A stretch of DNA of 41,705 nt from an uncultured Collinsella sp. (GTDB lineage: Bacteria > Actinomycetota > Coriobacteriia > Coriobacteriales > Coriobacteriaceae), in assembly GCA_902476475.1 (NCBI GenBank), contig CABSDO010000005.1, forward strand, positions 1 to 41,705. Reading direction: 5' to 3'. Positions 9,008-18,212 of this stretch are shown piece after piece; positions within the stretch are counted from its first letter, which is position 1; each line of letters begins with the position of its first letter. The notes under the pieces are model-generated. The model was given only the letters and a program-made list of their open reading frames with translations. It was not told the origin of the DNA and did not search any database. A program made the translations under genes and the position numbers.

Positions 9008-12000
9008 ATGCTCATTCACCGTATAGCCGCGCAGCTCTACACTGCCGAGGCGCTGCAGACCGTCGAGGCCGGACTCGATGCCGGCGAGGACGTGACGCTG
9101 GCCGTGTCGCAGTCGGGTCGCACGCTTATGGCGGCCGCTCAGTTTGCGCGCCGCCCGCGCCCCACGGTCTACGTTGTGAGTGGCGAGGATGCGGCCGATC
9201 GCGCCGCTCGTAGCCTTGCCGCCTACGTGGGCCTGGCGCATGTGTGCCGTTTTCCTGAGCGCAAGGATTATCCGTGGCGCGAGCAGGCGCCCGACGACGC
9301 CGTGGTAGCGCAGCGCTGCGAGGCCCTGGGACGCATCGTGCGCGGGGACAACTGCATCATGGTTGCCTCGGCCCGCGCGCTGCTGCGCTGCGTGCCGCCA
9401 GTCGAGAGCCGCTACTGGGAGTCCACGACCTTTGCGGTGGGCGAGGAGATTCCTTTTGACGAGGTGCCGCAGCGTCTGGTGGGCATGGGCTACACCAATG
9501 CCGGCGCCGCCGACGCGCCCGGCCTGTTCCGCGTGCACGGCGACACCGTCGAGGTGTTTCCCGCACAGGAAAAGGCGCCCGTGCGCATCGAGTTTTTTGG
9601 CGACGAGATCGATCGCATCCGCCGTATGGTGAGCTCAACGGGGCAGACCGTCGGCAACGAGGACAGTATCGAGATCTTCCCGTGCCGCGAGCTGGCGCTC
9701 ACCGACGAGGCGGTCCACAACATGCATGTGGCGCTCTATCGCGCCAGCCAGGACGATAGCAAACTGGCGGCGCTGCTCGAGATGGTGGATGCACGCATCG
9801 TCACGCCCGAGCTCGACCGCTTTTTGCCGGTGATGTACGGCCAGACCGTAAGCCCGCTGGCACACGTGAGCGGCAAGGCGCTCGTGGTTTTGTCCGAGCC
9901 GCGTTCGCTGTTCGACGACTGCCTGCGCGCCTACGAGGATATCGAGGCCCGTGCCGGCGAGGCGGGGATTGACCGCCTGGATGGCCTGTATGTACGTGCT
10001 CAGCAGCTCGATTTTGGTGCTCAGCAGCGCCTGAACTATGTGAGCCTCATCCGTGCCGGTGGTGCGGTGACGGCCGAGCTCAAGATTGAGCAGCCGGCCA
10101 TCGCAGGCTCGGACAACCGTTTTATGACGCGCATTCAGGAAGTCGTGGGCAAGCGCTACGCCTGCGTGTTTGCCATCCCCGACCGCGGTGCGCGCGAGTC
10201 GATGGAGCTCACCTTTGGCGACGAGGGCATTACCTTTGAGGAATCGCTGACTGCAGCGCCCGAAAATGCCGGCGTCGTTGGCGACCGCGTGCGCGTGGCA
10301 GCGGCGGATTCCGCCGACCGTGCCGCACGCCAGGAGGCCCATGCTTCCATTCGCGAGCGTAAGGCCGACGCGCTCAACGCCCGCTCGCTCGAGACGGGCG
10401 CCGCCCAGGCAGCCGCCGGCGCCGCCGTGCCCACCATCTCGCGCGGACGCGTGACCTTTGTCGATGCCGCTCTGCCGCAGGGCGTGGTGGTGCCCGATGC
10501 CAACCTGGCCGTGTTCTCGATCGCCGACCTCAACGCTCGCATGGACGCCAACCGCGCGCGCAGCCGCCGCAAGGTTGACATTACGCAGATCACCTTCCCG
10601 TTTAAGCCGGGCGACTACGTGGTGCACGCTACCCACGGCATCGCGCTCTTTAGCGAGATCGCGCGCCAGGAAGTGGGCGGCAAGGAACGCGACTACTTTT
10701 TGCTGGAATATGCCGATGGCGACAAGCTCTACGTGCCGCTCGAACAGGTCGACCGCATCACGCGCTACGTTGGCCCCGACGGCGACAAGCCGCGCCTGAC
10801 CAGGCTCAATACCGCCGACTGGACGCGTGCCACCAACAAGGCACGCAAGAACGCCAAAAAGCTGGCGTTTGACCTGGTCGACCTGTATACGCGCCGCTCG
10901 TCGATTACCGGTATCGCCTGTCCGCCCGATACGCCCGAGCAGATCGAGATGGAGGAGAGCTTCCCCTACGACGAGACGCGCGACCAGCTGGAGGCTATCG
11001 CCGACATCAAGGCCGACATGGAGGCTCCCAAGCCCATGGATCGCCTGCTCTGCGGCGACGTGGGTTTCGGCAAGACCGAGGTTGCCCTGCGCTCGGCGTT
11101 TAAGTGCGTGGACTCCGGCCGCCAAGTCATGGTGCTCTGCCCCACGACCATTCTGGCCCAGCAGCACTACGAGACCTTCTTTGAGCGCTTTGCCCCGTTT
11201 GGCCTCGAGGTCGAAGTGCTCAGCCGCTTCCGCACCCCGGCGCAGCAGAAGCGCGCGCTCAAGGCGTTTGCCGAGGGCACGATTGATGTGCTCATCGGCA
11301 CGCACCGCTTGCTTTCTGCCGACGTGAACCCCAAGAACCTGGGCATGGTGATCATCGACGAAGAGCAGCGCTTTGGCGTGCAGCACAAGGAGCAGCTCAA
11401 GAACCTGCGCGAGCAAATCGACGTGCTCACGCTCTCGGCAACGCCGATTCCGCGAACCATGCAGATGGCCACGAGCGGCGTGCGCGACATGAGCCTGATC
11501 ACCACGCCGCCGACCGGGCGCCGCCCCGTGATCGTGCACGTGGGGGAGTACGACCCCGACGTGGTGAGCGCGGCGATTCGCCTGGAGGTGGGTCGCGGCG
11601 GCCAGGTGTACTACGTGTCCAACCGCGTCAAGACCATCGACGACGCCGTGGCACGCGTGCACGAGGCCGCGCCCGAGGCGCGCGTGGGGGTGGCGCACGG
11701 CAAGATGAGCCCGCGCGAGGTCGAGGACGTGATGATCGAGTTCGCGACCAAAAAGATCGACGTGCTCATCGCCACGACCATCGTGGAGAGCGGCATCGAC
11801 AACGCGACTGCCAACACGTTGATCATCGAGGATTCGCAACGCCTGGGTCTGGCGCAGCTCTACCAGCTCAAGGGTCGTGTGGGTCGCTCTGCCACGCAGG
11901 CCTACGCGTACTTTATGTTCCCGGGCGAGCTGCCGCTCACCGAGGAGGCAACGGCGCGCCTGACCGCACTTTCCGAGTTTCAGGACCTGGGCAGCGGCAT

Positions 12001-12640
12001 GCGCATCGCCATGCGCGACCTGGAGATTCGCGGCGCCGGCTCGCTTATGGGAGCCGAGCAGCACGGCAACCTGTCGAGCGTGGGCTTTGACCTGTTTACG
12101 CGGATGCTGGGCCAGGCCGTGGCCGAGGCGCGCGGCGATGACGATGCCGGCGTGGAGGCGGCGAGCGTGGGTATTAACCTGCCGGCCGACTACTTCTTGT
12201 CCGAGGAGTACCTGCCGGCGGTGGACCAGCGCGTGCTCGTGTACCGTAAGCTCGCAGCGGCCGAGGACCTGGAGAGCATCGACGAGGTGCAGGAAGAGAC
12301 CGAGGCCGCGCATGGCGAGCTGCCGTTGGCGGGGCTCAACCTGTTCAATCGCGCGCGCATCCGCATTCGCGGCGAGCGCCTGGGGCTCGAGAGCGTCACA
12401 CTCAGTGGCGGCCGCATCACGTTTTTGGGCGTCGACGTGCCCAAAAAGGTGGCCTTTGAGCTAAAGACCCGCTATGGCGCGGTGAACTTCCCCAAGAGCC
12501 GCAAGCTGTCGGTGCCCTACAAGGCGGGCGCCGGCGCGGGCAGCGGCCTGGGTCGCGGTCTCGACGCCAACGACGGCACCGGCCCGGTGGCCGCGGCACT
12601 CATGCTGCTGCAACAGCTGGGCGCTAGCGACGACGACTAA
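9008..12640 (+). CDS. mfd: Transcription-repair coupling factor
   Basis: This is a 1210-residue Mfd. The N-terminal third is UvrB-like. The CarD-type RNA polymerase interacting domain is at about 528-600 (KPGDYVVHATHGIALF, YADGDKLYVPLEQ). The superfamily 2 translocase follows, with GDVGFGKTE (Lys689), DEEQRFGVQHKE (Asp784), LSATPIPRTM and a C-terminal helicase half containing QLKGRVGRS. The TRCF domain ends the protein. Mfd removes stalled RNA polymerase and recruits UvrA. An Ala-rich linker at about 425-510 is longer than I would expect. The ATG at 9008 is chosen because GGAGGA lies 6-12 bases upstream. Confidence 0.97.
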   Translation: MLIHRIAAQLYTAEALQTVEAGLDAGEDVTLAVSQSGRTLMAAAQFARRPRPTVYVVSGEDAADRAARSLAAYVGLAHVCRFPERKDYPWREQAPDDAVVAQRCEALGRIVRGDNCIMVASARALLRCVPPVESRYWESTTFAVGEEIPFDEVPQRLVGMGYTNAGAADAPGLFRVHGDTVEVFPAQEKAPVRIEFFGDEIDRIRRMVSSTGQTVGNEDSIEIFPCRELALTDEAVHNMHVALYRASQDDSKLAALLEMVDARIVTPELDRFLPVMYGQTVSPLAHVSGKALVVLSEPRSLFDDCLRAYEDIEARAGEAGIDRLDGLYVRAQQLDFGAQQRLNYVSLIRAGGAVTAELKIEQPAIAGSDNRFMTRIQEVVGKRYACVFAIPDRGARESMELTFGDEGITFEESLTAAPENAGVVGDRVRVAAADSADRAARQEAHASIRERKADALNARSLETGAAQAAAGAAVPTISRGRVTFVDAALPQGVVVPDANLAVFSIADLNARMDANRARSRRKVDITQITFPFKPGDYVVHATHGIALFSEIARQEVGGKERDYFLLEYADGDKLYVPLEQVDRITRYVGPDGDKPRLTRLNTADWTRATNKARKNAKKLAFDLVDLYTRRSSITGIACPPDTPEQIEMEESFPYDETRDQLEAIADIKADMEAPKPMDRLLCGDVGFGKTEVALRSAFKCVDSGRQVMVLCPTTILAQQHYETFFERFAPFGLEVEVLSRFRTPAQQKRALKAFAEGTIDVLIGTHRLLSADVNPKNLGMVIIDEEQRFGVQHKEQLKNLREQIDVLTLSATPIPRTMQMATSGVRDMSLITTPPTGRRPVIVHVGEYDPDVVSAAIRLEVGRGGQVYYVSNRVKTIDDAVARVHEAAPEARVGVAHGKMSPREVEDVMIEFATKKIDVLIATTIVESGIDNATANTLIIEDSQRLGLAQLYQLKGRVGRSATQAYAYFMFPGELPLTEEATARLTALSEFQDLGSGMRIAMRDLEIRGAGSLMGAEQHGNLSSVGFDLFTRMLGQAVAEARGDDDAGVEAASVGINLPADYFLSEEYLPAVDQRVLVYRKLAAAEDLESIDEVQEETEAAHGELPLAGLNLFNRARIRIRGERLGLESVTLSGGRITFLGVDVPKKVAFELKTRYGAVNFPKSRKLSVPYKAGAGAGSGLGRGLDANDGTGPVAAALMLLQQLGASDDD

Positions 12641-12651
12641 CAAGTAGGGGG

Positions 12652-12685
12652 CGTGGCGGGATGAAGTTGTCTTTGTCCCGCCACG
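12652..12685 (+). terminator. Hairpin after mfd
   Basis: CGTGGCGGGA pairs perfectly with TCCCGCCACG across a 14-base loop. Only TT follows, so termination may be weak or factor-assisted. Confidence 0.4.
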
Positions 12686-12720
12686 TTGCAGGTTGATTCC
12701 AGCCCCATCGAAAGGAAAGC

Positions 12721-13584
12721 ATGTTCGGATACATCTATAAGAAAGATGTCGCCATTATCGCGGTTGTCCTGTGTCTTTGTCTGGGCGTGGGCAGTTTCTT
12801 CGATTATCAGATCTCGAGCGCGCTGTTCAATATCGGCAGCATGTACGGTCGCTTTGTCGAGGCGGCCGGTGAGCTGCCGTTCGAGCTGACGGCGAGCATC
12901 GCGGGCGTTATGCTCGTGCGCGCGGTGCGTCCCGACTCCAGGGGGAGCAAATGGCTCGCCGTGCTCGGCATCCTCGTCAACGTTGGCCTGACCGGCTACG
13001 AGATCGTTTCGTCCCTGAGGGTTGGCGGCAAACTCATCGCGGCTCAGTTGGTGCTGACGTTTGTGCTGGCCATCGTCGCCAACCTTATCGTCTATCGCCT
13101 CACGCGCACGACCGAGCCCGACGAGCTCACGCGCTGGGCGTTGATGGTGCTTGTCGTGTGGGTCGCTCAGGCCATCATCCTCAACGTGATCGTCAAACCG
13201 CTGTGGTCGCGTCCGCGCATGCGCGTGATTGAGGTGACGCAGGGGCTCGAGTTTCAGCCGTGGTGGGTGATCGGCAACCCCGACAAGTGGACTTATATCG
13301 CCGCCGGTGTAATCAAGGACGGCTTTAAGTCGTTTGCGAGTGGGCACACGGCGCACGCGGCGATCGGCCTTATGCTCGCCGGGCTTCCCGCGGCGGCCTT
13401 TAAGGAAAAACCGTCGCGCCGCCGCGTGGTCTTTTGGACGGCGGCTGTGGTCGCGGCACTCGTCGCGTTTGGCCGCATCGTGATCGGAGCGCACTTTTTG
13501 AGTGACGTGAGCTGCGGTTTTGCCCTGGTACTGGCACTTGAGTGCCTTGCCGCGCGCATTGCCTATCCCAGCGGCGTACAATAG
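12721..13584 (+). CDS. PAP2-family membrane phosphatase
   Basis: This is a 287-residue membrane protein with about six hydrophobic segments and the three PAP2 (acid phosphatase/lipid phosphatase) motifs. Motif 1 is a shortened KPLWSRPR, motif 2 is FASGHTAH (His209), and motif 3 is GRIVIGAHFLSD (His258, Asp262). Such enzymes hydrolyse lipid phosphates or undecaprenyl pyrophosphate at the membrane. The exact substrate is not clear. The shortened spacing in motif 1 is a mild oddity. GAAAGGAAA precedes the ATG. Confidence 0.85.
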   Translation: MFGYIYKKDVAIIAVVLCLCLGVGSFFDYQISSALFNIGSMYGRFVEAAGELPFELTASIAGVMLVRAVRPDSRGSKWLAVLGILVNVGLTGYEIVSSLRVGGKLIAAQLVLTFVLAIVANLIVYRLTRTTEPDELTRWALMVLVVWVAQAIILNVIVKPLWSRPRMRVIEVTQGLEFQPWWVIGNPDKWTYIAAGVIKDGFKSFASGHTAHAAIGLMLAGLPAAAFKEKPSRRRVVFWTAAVVAALVAFGRIVIGAHFLSDVSCGFALVLALECLAARIAYPSGVQ

Positions 13585-13629
13585 CTCCGTTTGAATCATC
13601 TGACCGATACCCGGTAAGAGAGGATTGCC

Positions 13630-14655
13630 ATGCTCGCGTTTAACAACGACTATTCCCACGGTGCACATCCGGCAGTGCTGCAGGCGCTCGTCGATACCAA
13701 CATGGAGCCGCAGCCCGGCTACGGTACCGATGCGCACACCGAGCGTGCCAAGCAACTTATTCGCGAGGCCTGTCAGGCGCCTGACGCCGACGTGTTTTTC
13801 CTGGTGGGCGGCACGCAGGCTAACGCCACGGTGATCGACATGCTGCTCGCGCCGTACGAGGGCGTCGTTGCTGCCGAGACCGGCCACGTCGCCTGCCACG
13901 AGGCGGGCGCCATTGAGTTTGGCGGCCACAAGGTGCTCACCATCCCCGGCTACGAGGGCAAGATGCACGCCGAGGACCTCGAGAACTATATCCAGGTGTT
14001 CTACGAAAACGAGAGCTACGAGCATACGGTGTTCCCGGGCGCCGTGTACGTGAGCCTATCGACCGAGTACGGCACGCTGTACTCTAAGGCCGAGCTCGCG
14101 GCGATTCATGCGGTATGCCAGAAGCGCGAGATTCCGCTGTTTGTGGACGGTGCTCGCCTGGCCTATGCGCTGGCGGCCGATGAGTGCGACATTACCCTGC
14201 CCGGGCTGGCGCAGCTGTGCGACGTGTTCTACATCGGCGGCACCAAGTGCGGCGCGCTCTGCGGCGAGGCTGTGGTGTTCTGCGGCATGCACGCCCCGGC
14301 ACATCCCATTCCGCGCATTAAGCAGCACGGCGCGCTGTTGGCCAAGGGCCGCCTGACGGGCGTGCAGTTTGAGGCACTCTTTACCGACGGCTTGTATTTT
14401 GAGATTGGTCGACAGGCGATCGAGACGGCTCAGGCGCTGCGTCGTGTGCTGCACGAGCGCGGCTACCAGTTCTTTTTGGAGACGCCGACGAACCAGCAGT
14501 TTGTGATTCTGCCCAACGAGGACATGGCGCGCATTCGCGAGCACGCCTCGATCGAGTACTGGGAAAAGTACGACGAGACCCACACGGTGGTGCGCTTTTG
14601 CACCAGCTGGGCCACGACACAGGAGGACATCGACGCGTTGGCGGCTGTCCTGTAG
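13630..14655 (+). CDS. Low-specificity L-threonine aldolase / beta-eliminating lyase family
   Basis: This 341-residue PLP enzyme has the threonine-aldolase fold. FNNDYSHGAHPAVLQAL forms the start, LVGGTQANATVIDMLL holds the phosphate-binding region, FVDGARLAYAL contains the cofactor-binding Asp, and the PLP lysine is Lys206 in GGTKCGALCGE. The family cleaves L-threonine or L-allo-threonine to glycine and acetaldehyde; some members act on other beta-hydroxy amino acids, so the substrate is not fixed. The length is normal. AGAGAGGA precedes the ATG. It lies 45 bases after the PAP2 gene and is closed by a terminator. Confidence 0.88.
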   Translation: MLAFNNDYSHGAHPAVLQALVDTNMEPQPGYGTDAHTERAKQLIREACQAPDADVFFLVGGTQANATVIDMLLAPYEGVVAAETGHVACHEAGAIEFGGHKVLTIPGYEGKMHAEDLENYIQVFYENESYEHTVFPGAVYVSLSTEYGTLYSKAELAAIHAVCQKREIPLFVDGARLAYALAADECDITLPGLAQLCDVFYIGGTKCGALCGEAVVFCGMHAPAHPIPRIKQHGALLAKGRLTGVQFEALFTDGLYFEIGRQAIETAQALRRVLHERGYQFFLETPTNQQFVILPNEDMARIREHASIEYWEKYDETHTVVRFCTSWATTQEDIDALAAVL

Positions 14656-14673
14656 CCTGATGTAATGACGAGG

Positions 14674-14717
14674 GGCCGCCTTGCGCCGGGTTTGGCGCAG
14701 GGTGGCCTTTGCTTTTG
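14674..14717 (+). terminator. Terminator after the threonine-aldolase-type gene
   Basis: GGCC-GCC-TTGCGCC pairs with GGCGCAG-GGT-GGCC in a long, slightly interrupted stem and is followed by TTTGCTTTT. Confidence 0.65.
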
Positions 14718-14732
14718 GGGGAGAAGGGTTGT

Positions 14733-15323
14733 ATGACCGAGATGTCCGAGCCGACGATTCGCCTGGCGACGCCCGAAGACGCGCCGGCGTTGCTTGCCAT
14801 CTATGAGCCGTATGTGCGCCAGACGGCGATTACCTGCGAATACGAGGTGCCGAGCGTTGAGGAGTTCGCCGGGCGCATCGAGCGTACGCTCAAGCGCTAT
14901 CCGTATCTGGTGATGGAGCTGGAAGGGCGTCCGGTAGGCTATGCCTATGTGAGCCCGCTCAACAGCCGCGAGGCATACGACTGGTCGGTCGAGACGTCGA
15001 TCTACCTGGCACGCGATGTGCGCCATGGCGGGCTGGGCCGCAAGCTGCACGATGCGCTCAAGCAGTGCCTGGTCGCGATGGGCATCACCAACATGTGCGC
15101 CCTCATCGCCGTGCCGCACGACAAGGACGACGAGTACCTGACGCACAACAGCCAGGACTTCCATGCCCATATGGGGTATCGCCTGGTGGGCGCCTTCGAT
15201 CGCTGCGCCCAAAAGTTCGGCCGCTGGTACGACATGTGCTGGATGGAGCTGGTCCTGGCCGAACGCGTCCCCAACCAACCCAAACCAACCTGGTTCCCCG
15301 ACCTCCCCAAACCTACCATTTAG
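14733..15323 (+). CDS. GNAT-family N-acetyltransferase
   Basis: This 196-residue protein resembles phosphinothricin/methionine sulfoximine-type acetyltransferases: IRLATPEDAPALLAIYEPYV at the N-terminus and YLARDVRHGGLGRKLHDAL as the acetyl-CoA binding motif (V-x-x-x-x-G-x-G/A). The true substrate is unknown. The last residues (PNQPKPTWFPDLPKPTI) look unlike the family and are encoded partly by a dispersed repeat that also supplies the TAG stop, so the C-terminus has probably been remodelled. GGGGGAGAAGGG precedes the ATG at 14733. Confidence 0.85.
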   Translation: MTEMSEPTIRLATPEDAPALLAIYEPYVRQTAITCEYEVPSVEEFAGRIERTLKRYPYLVMELEGRPVGYAYVSPLNSREAYDWSVETSIYLARDVRHGGLGRKLHDALKQCLVAMGITNMCALIAVPHDKDDEYLTHNSQDFHAHMGYRLVGAFDRCAQKFGRWYDMCWMELVLAERVPNQPKPTWFPDLPKPTI

Positions 15324-15346
15324 GGACAGGTTTATTTTGGCAGGTT
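15308..15346 (+). repeat. Dispersed GGGACAGGT hairpin, copy A
   Basis: CAAACCTACCA followed by TTTAGGGACAGG and TTTATTTTGGCAGGTT matches copies at 23164 and 32367. CCTACCA pairs with TGGCAGG with one mismatch. The copy fills the junction between two convergent genes: the plus-strand GNAT stop TAG lies at its left part, and the minus-strand GntR stop overlaps its right edge (15345-15347). Confidence 0.75.
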
Positions 15347-16067
15347 AGCCGATGGGCTCGGTGTATTTGGCGCGGTCGGTTCGTTGGATGCGCTTGGAGA
15401 CGTGGAGCGGGCGGCCGTCGGTGTCGTAGACGTAGTCGGTGATTAGGATCAGCGCCTGCCCGCGCTCGACGTTGAGCAAAAACGCCTCGTTTTGCGAGGC
15501 ATAGCACACCTCAAAGGTCTTATGCCCCTGCGCCGGTGCGCGATGGAACTCCTGTCGCAGCGTGGCGTAGAGCGAACCGTTGATATCGCGATCGATGAGC
15601 GTCTCGAAGCTTGGCGGCAGGTAGGTGGTCTCCAGGCACAGCGGCGCGTCGTCCAGGTAGCGCAGGCGGACAAGTTTGACGAGCTTGCTGCCCGCGGCGG
15701 CATCGAAGAACTTGGCCACATTGCCCGCGGCCTTGGCAAAGCCCGAGTCCACGGTGCGCGTGGTGGGCTTCATGCCTTGGCCCTGGACCTGTGCCGTGTA
15801 GCTCGAAAACACCAGGTTGTTCTCGTGAAGCGCCGGCGTGTCGGCCACAAAGGCACCGCGCCCGCGCTCGGTGCGAACCAGGCCCTCATCGACGAGCACC
15901 TTAAGCGCGTGGCGCACGGTGCTGCGCGACAGGCCCGATTCGTCCATGAGCTCCATCTCGGACGGCAGCTTGTCTCCACGAGCGTAGGTGCCGGCGGCGA
16001 TGCGGTCGCGCAGCGTACCCGCCAAGCGTTCGTATTGGGTCAATTTCCTCTTGACCGAAATGCTCAT
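15345..16067 (-). CDS. GntR-family regulator (HutC/UTRA subfamily), copy 1
   Basis: This is a 240-residue regulator. Residues 8-75 form the GntR winged helix (YERLAGTLRDRIAAGTY, LPSEMELMDESGLSRSTVRH, GLVRTERGRGAFV). Residues about 95-235 form a UTRA effector domain (LVKLVRLRYLDDAPLCLETTYLP). UTRA regulators usually bind sugar phosphates or related metabolites. It is divergent from the PTS IIC-IID genes across a 373-base gap full of A/T-rich inverted repeats, so it probably controls them and itself. The ATG at 16067 is chosen over an upstream TTG because the conserved domain begins directly after it. Confidence 0.88.
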   Translation of the reverse strand: MSISVKRKLTQYERLAGTLRDRIAAGTYARGDKLPSEMELMDESGLSRSTVRHALKVLVDEGLVRTERGRGAFVADTPALHENNLVFSSYTAQVQGQGMKPTTRTVDSGFAKAAGNVAKFFDAAAGSKLVKLVRLRYLDDAPLCLETTYLPPSFETLIDRDINGSLYATLRQEFHRAPAQGHKTFEVCYASQNEAFLLNVERGQALILITDYVYDTDGRPLHVSKRIQRTDRAKYTEPIG

Positions 16068-16440
16068 ACGGCTAACCTGTATCCTACTTTTATGCCTAAT
16101 CAATCAAGCATGTATCTTATATATCCATAAAACTGCTGGTAATGAGCTGGTGAAGGGTACGTACCTTTTCCTTTCACCAAGGTTGAGCTGAGCAATATAG
16201 CGCATGTAGATATTGGTCAACTCATAATTAGTTTAGTTCTATAAGTTTTACTAATTAGCCATTTATTGACCGTTCGCCTCTAAAAATCTACCGTTTATCC
16301 GGACTAATTGGATATATAGTGTATACAACATATAAGACGTATATGATGACTTATATCAGACGGGTACAAGATCCGGACTTGTATGCTGTCCTGCGCAACG
16401 TAGGATGTTGTGATTAGGAATAGTTGGAAAGGAGACGGTA
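16068..16440. promoter_or_regulatory. Divergent regulatory region of the GntR gene and PTS IIC-IID
   Basis: This A/T-rich stretch holds no gene. It contains GGTACGTACC (16156-16165), a perfect palindrome flanked by TGGTGAA/TTCACCA, and a cluster around 16315-16360 with GTATAC and AAGACGTATATGATGA (16334-16349). The latter partly resembles the AGACGTTATATA operators at 20263 and 24557. A possible promoter for IIC is TTGTAT (16379-16384) and TAGGAT (16401-16406), 16 bases apart. AAAGGAG lies before the IIC start. Confidence 0.5.
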
Positions 16441-17238
16441 ATGAATCAGCTTTATGCAGCAGTAGCCGTTGGCCTCGTGGGTGTCATTTGTATCATGGAC
16501 TCACGCATGTTGGGTCGATTGAGCCTTGAACGACCTCTTATTGGCGCGACTATGGTCGGTATCGTATTGGGAGATATTCCTACCGCTTTGGCGGCTGGCG
16601 CAACGCTGGAACTGATGAGCATTGGCCTGATTAATGTCGGTGCTGCAATGATTCCCGATATGAATATGGGATCAATTGTTGCTACGGCGTTTTGCATTCT
16701 GACGGGCGCTGGCCCAGAGGCTGCATTGACTATTGCGGTTCCCGTAGCTGCCTTTGGTCAGGCAATTGGTCTTGCGGTACGTATGGTGCTCGCGGCGTTT
16801 TCCCATAAAACGGACGTCCTCATTGACCAGGGAAAGTTCAAGCAGGCACTTCATCTGCACATTATTTGGGGAAATGTCCTGTATGCGCTGATGTATTTCG
16901 TTCCCATTTTCTTGGCGATCTATGTGGGAACTGATTTCGTACAGGCTATTGTGGGCATGATTCCCGATTGGGTGACTAGCGGCCTCGGCCTTGCTGGAAA
17001 TGTTCTTACGGCGCTCGGTATGGCTCTGCTGCTTAATATTATGCTCACGAAGAAGATGGCTCTGTTCTTCTTCGTTGGATTCTTTGCTGCCGCTTTCCTC
17101 AGTATTAATGTGACTGCAGTTGCTATCTTCGCAGTTCTGCTCGCACTTATACTCTCGGACATCAAGTTTCATGATGGCGGAAGCCAGCTCGCGGCGCAGT
17201 CGGCAGATGATTACGATCCGCTTGAGGACGACGACTAG
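16441..17238 (+). CDS. PTS system mannose-family IIC component
   Basis: This 265-residue membrane protein is the IIC channel component of a mannose/fructose/sorbose-type PTS. Typical features are an N-terminal hydrophobic start, the segment LIGATMVGIVLGDIPTALAA, then LELMSIGLINVGAAMIPD, and repeated hydrophobic segments through to about residue 240. The tail is acidic (DDYDPLEDDD). It forms the membrane channel with IID encoded 20 bases downstream. The DNA is less GC-rich and uses more A/T-ending codons than most neighbours. The IIA and IIB partners are 3 kb away behind a divergently oriented gene, an unusual split. Confidence 0.95.
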   Translation: MNQLYAAVAVGLVGVICIMDSRMLGRLSLERPLIGATMVGIVLGDIPTALAAGATLELMSIGLINVGAAMIPDMNMGSIVATAFCILTGAGPEAALTIAVPVAAFGQAIGLAVRMVLAAFSHKTDVLIDQGKFKQALHLHIIWGNVLYALMYFVPIFLAIYVGTDFVQAIVGMIPDWVTSGLGLAGNVLTALGMALLLNIMLTKKMALFFFVGFFAAAFLSINVTAVAIFAVLLALILSDIKFHDGGSQLAAQSADDYDPLEDDD

Positions 17239-17258
17239 GTATCGAGGAGGTCATTAAA

Positions 17259-18140
17259 ATGGTGGAGCAGACTGTTGGAGCTCAGGCATCCGAAACTACT
17301 GAGCTTAAAAGCCTTGAACCGCAAAGCGTTTCTGAGAATAAACGACTTTGGCAATTCTTTTGGCGAACATGGGCGATTCAGGCTTCGTGGAATTATGAGG
17401 GCCAAATGAATCTGGGCTTCCTGTATTCAATCGCCCCTACTCTTGATCGAATCTATGCGGATGAATCGGATCCCGAGATTCTGCAGCGAAAGAAAGACGC
17501 TTATCATCGCCACACCGCTCTTTATAACATTACGCAGCAGCTTAATAGCTTTGTGCTTGGACTTGCTGCGTCCATGGAGGAAGAGTATGCGCGCGATCCG
17601 AAGAACTTTAACCCTGAAGTTATCAACAGCTTAAAGGTTTCGCTCATGGGTCCGCTTTCGGGCATCGGTGATTCATTGCTCGAGGGAACCCTTCGAATTA
17701 TTTCCTTTGGTCTAGGTGCGTCTCTTGCCGCTCAGGGTTCAATCCTCGGTCCAATTTTGGCTCTTTTGATTTCAGGTATTCCTAAAGCCCTCATTACCTG
17801 GTTCGGCGGAAAGTTCGGATATACGCTCGGCGCTGATTATGTCAAGCAGCTACAGGGTGGCGGCATGATGGAGCGTGTCATGTATATGGCGAGCGTAGTC
17901 GGTTTGATGACCGTGGGCGCAATGATTGCCACCATGGTTGGGATTACGACTCCTCTGCAATTTCAGGACGGTGCCGTAGTGCTTCAGGATGTCTTGGACG
18001 GCATTTTCCCGGCAATGATTCCTCTGGCAATTACCATGCTGTTCTACTGGCTTCTTAAAAAGAAGGCAAGTCTGACAGTTCTCCTTCTCGGTGGCATCGC
18101 AGCGAGCCTTATCGCTAGCTTCTTGGGCGTGCTCGCTTAG
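17259..18140 (+). CDS. PTS system mannose-family IID component
   Basis: This 293-residue IID protein starts with a cytoplasmic helical part including LWQFFWRTWAIQASWNYE and MNLGFLYSIAPTL, the family hallmark. The conserved SLMGPLSGIGDSLLEGTLR follows, then C-terminal hydrophobic segments. IID occurs only in mannose-family PTS and pairs with IIC for transport and phosphorylation. CGAGGAGG precedes the ATG. A 15-bp terminator closes the two-gene unit. Confidence 0.95.
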   Translation: MVEQTVGAQASETTELKSLEPQSVSENKRLWQFFWRTWAIQASWNYEGQMNLGFLYSIAPTLDRIYADESDPEILQRKKDAYHRHTALYNITQQLNSFVLGLAASMEEEYARDPKNFNPEVINSLKVSLMGPLSGIGDSLLEGTLRIISFGLGASLAAQGSILGPILALLISGIPKALITWFGGKFGYTLGADYVKQLQGGGMMERVMYMASVVGLMTVGAMIATMVGITTPLQFQDGAVVLQDVLDGIFPAMIPLAITMLFYWLLKKKASLTVLLLGGIAASLIASFLGVLA

Positions 18141-18176
18141 ACCTTGCTTTAAGAGGGATCAGAATAATATGTTTTA

Positions 18177-18212
18177 ATTAGGGGTATCGACCGTGTCGGT
18201 GCCCCTAATTTC
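18177..18212 (+). terminator. Rho-independent terminator of PTS IIC-IID
   Basis: ATTAGGGG at 18177-18184 pairs with CCCCTAAT at 18202-18209, and seven further pairs close a three-base loop. TTTCGTCT follows. Confidence 0.85.

Noticed and set aside
9635..12313. Very long minus-strand open frame (892 codons) opposite mfd
   Set aside because: It lies fully within mfd. The protein is His/Arg/Val-rich with no family pattern, as expected for the antisense of a GC-rich gene.
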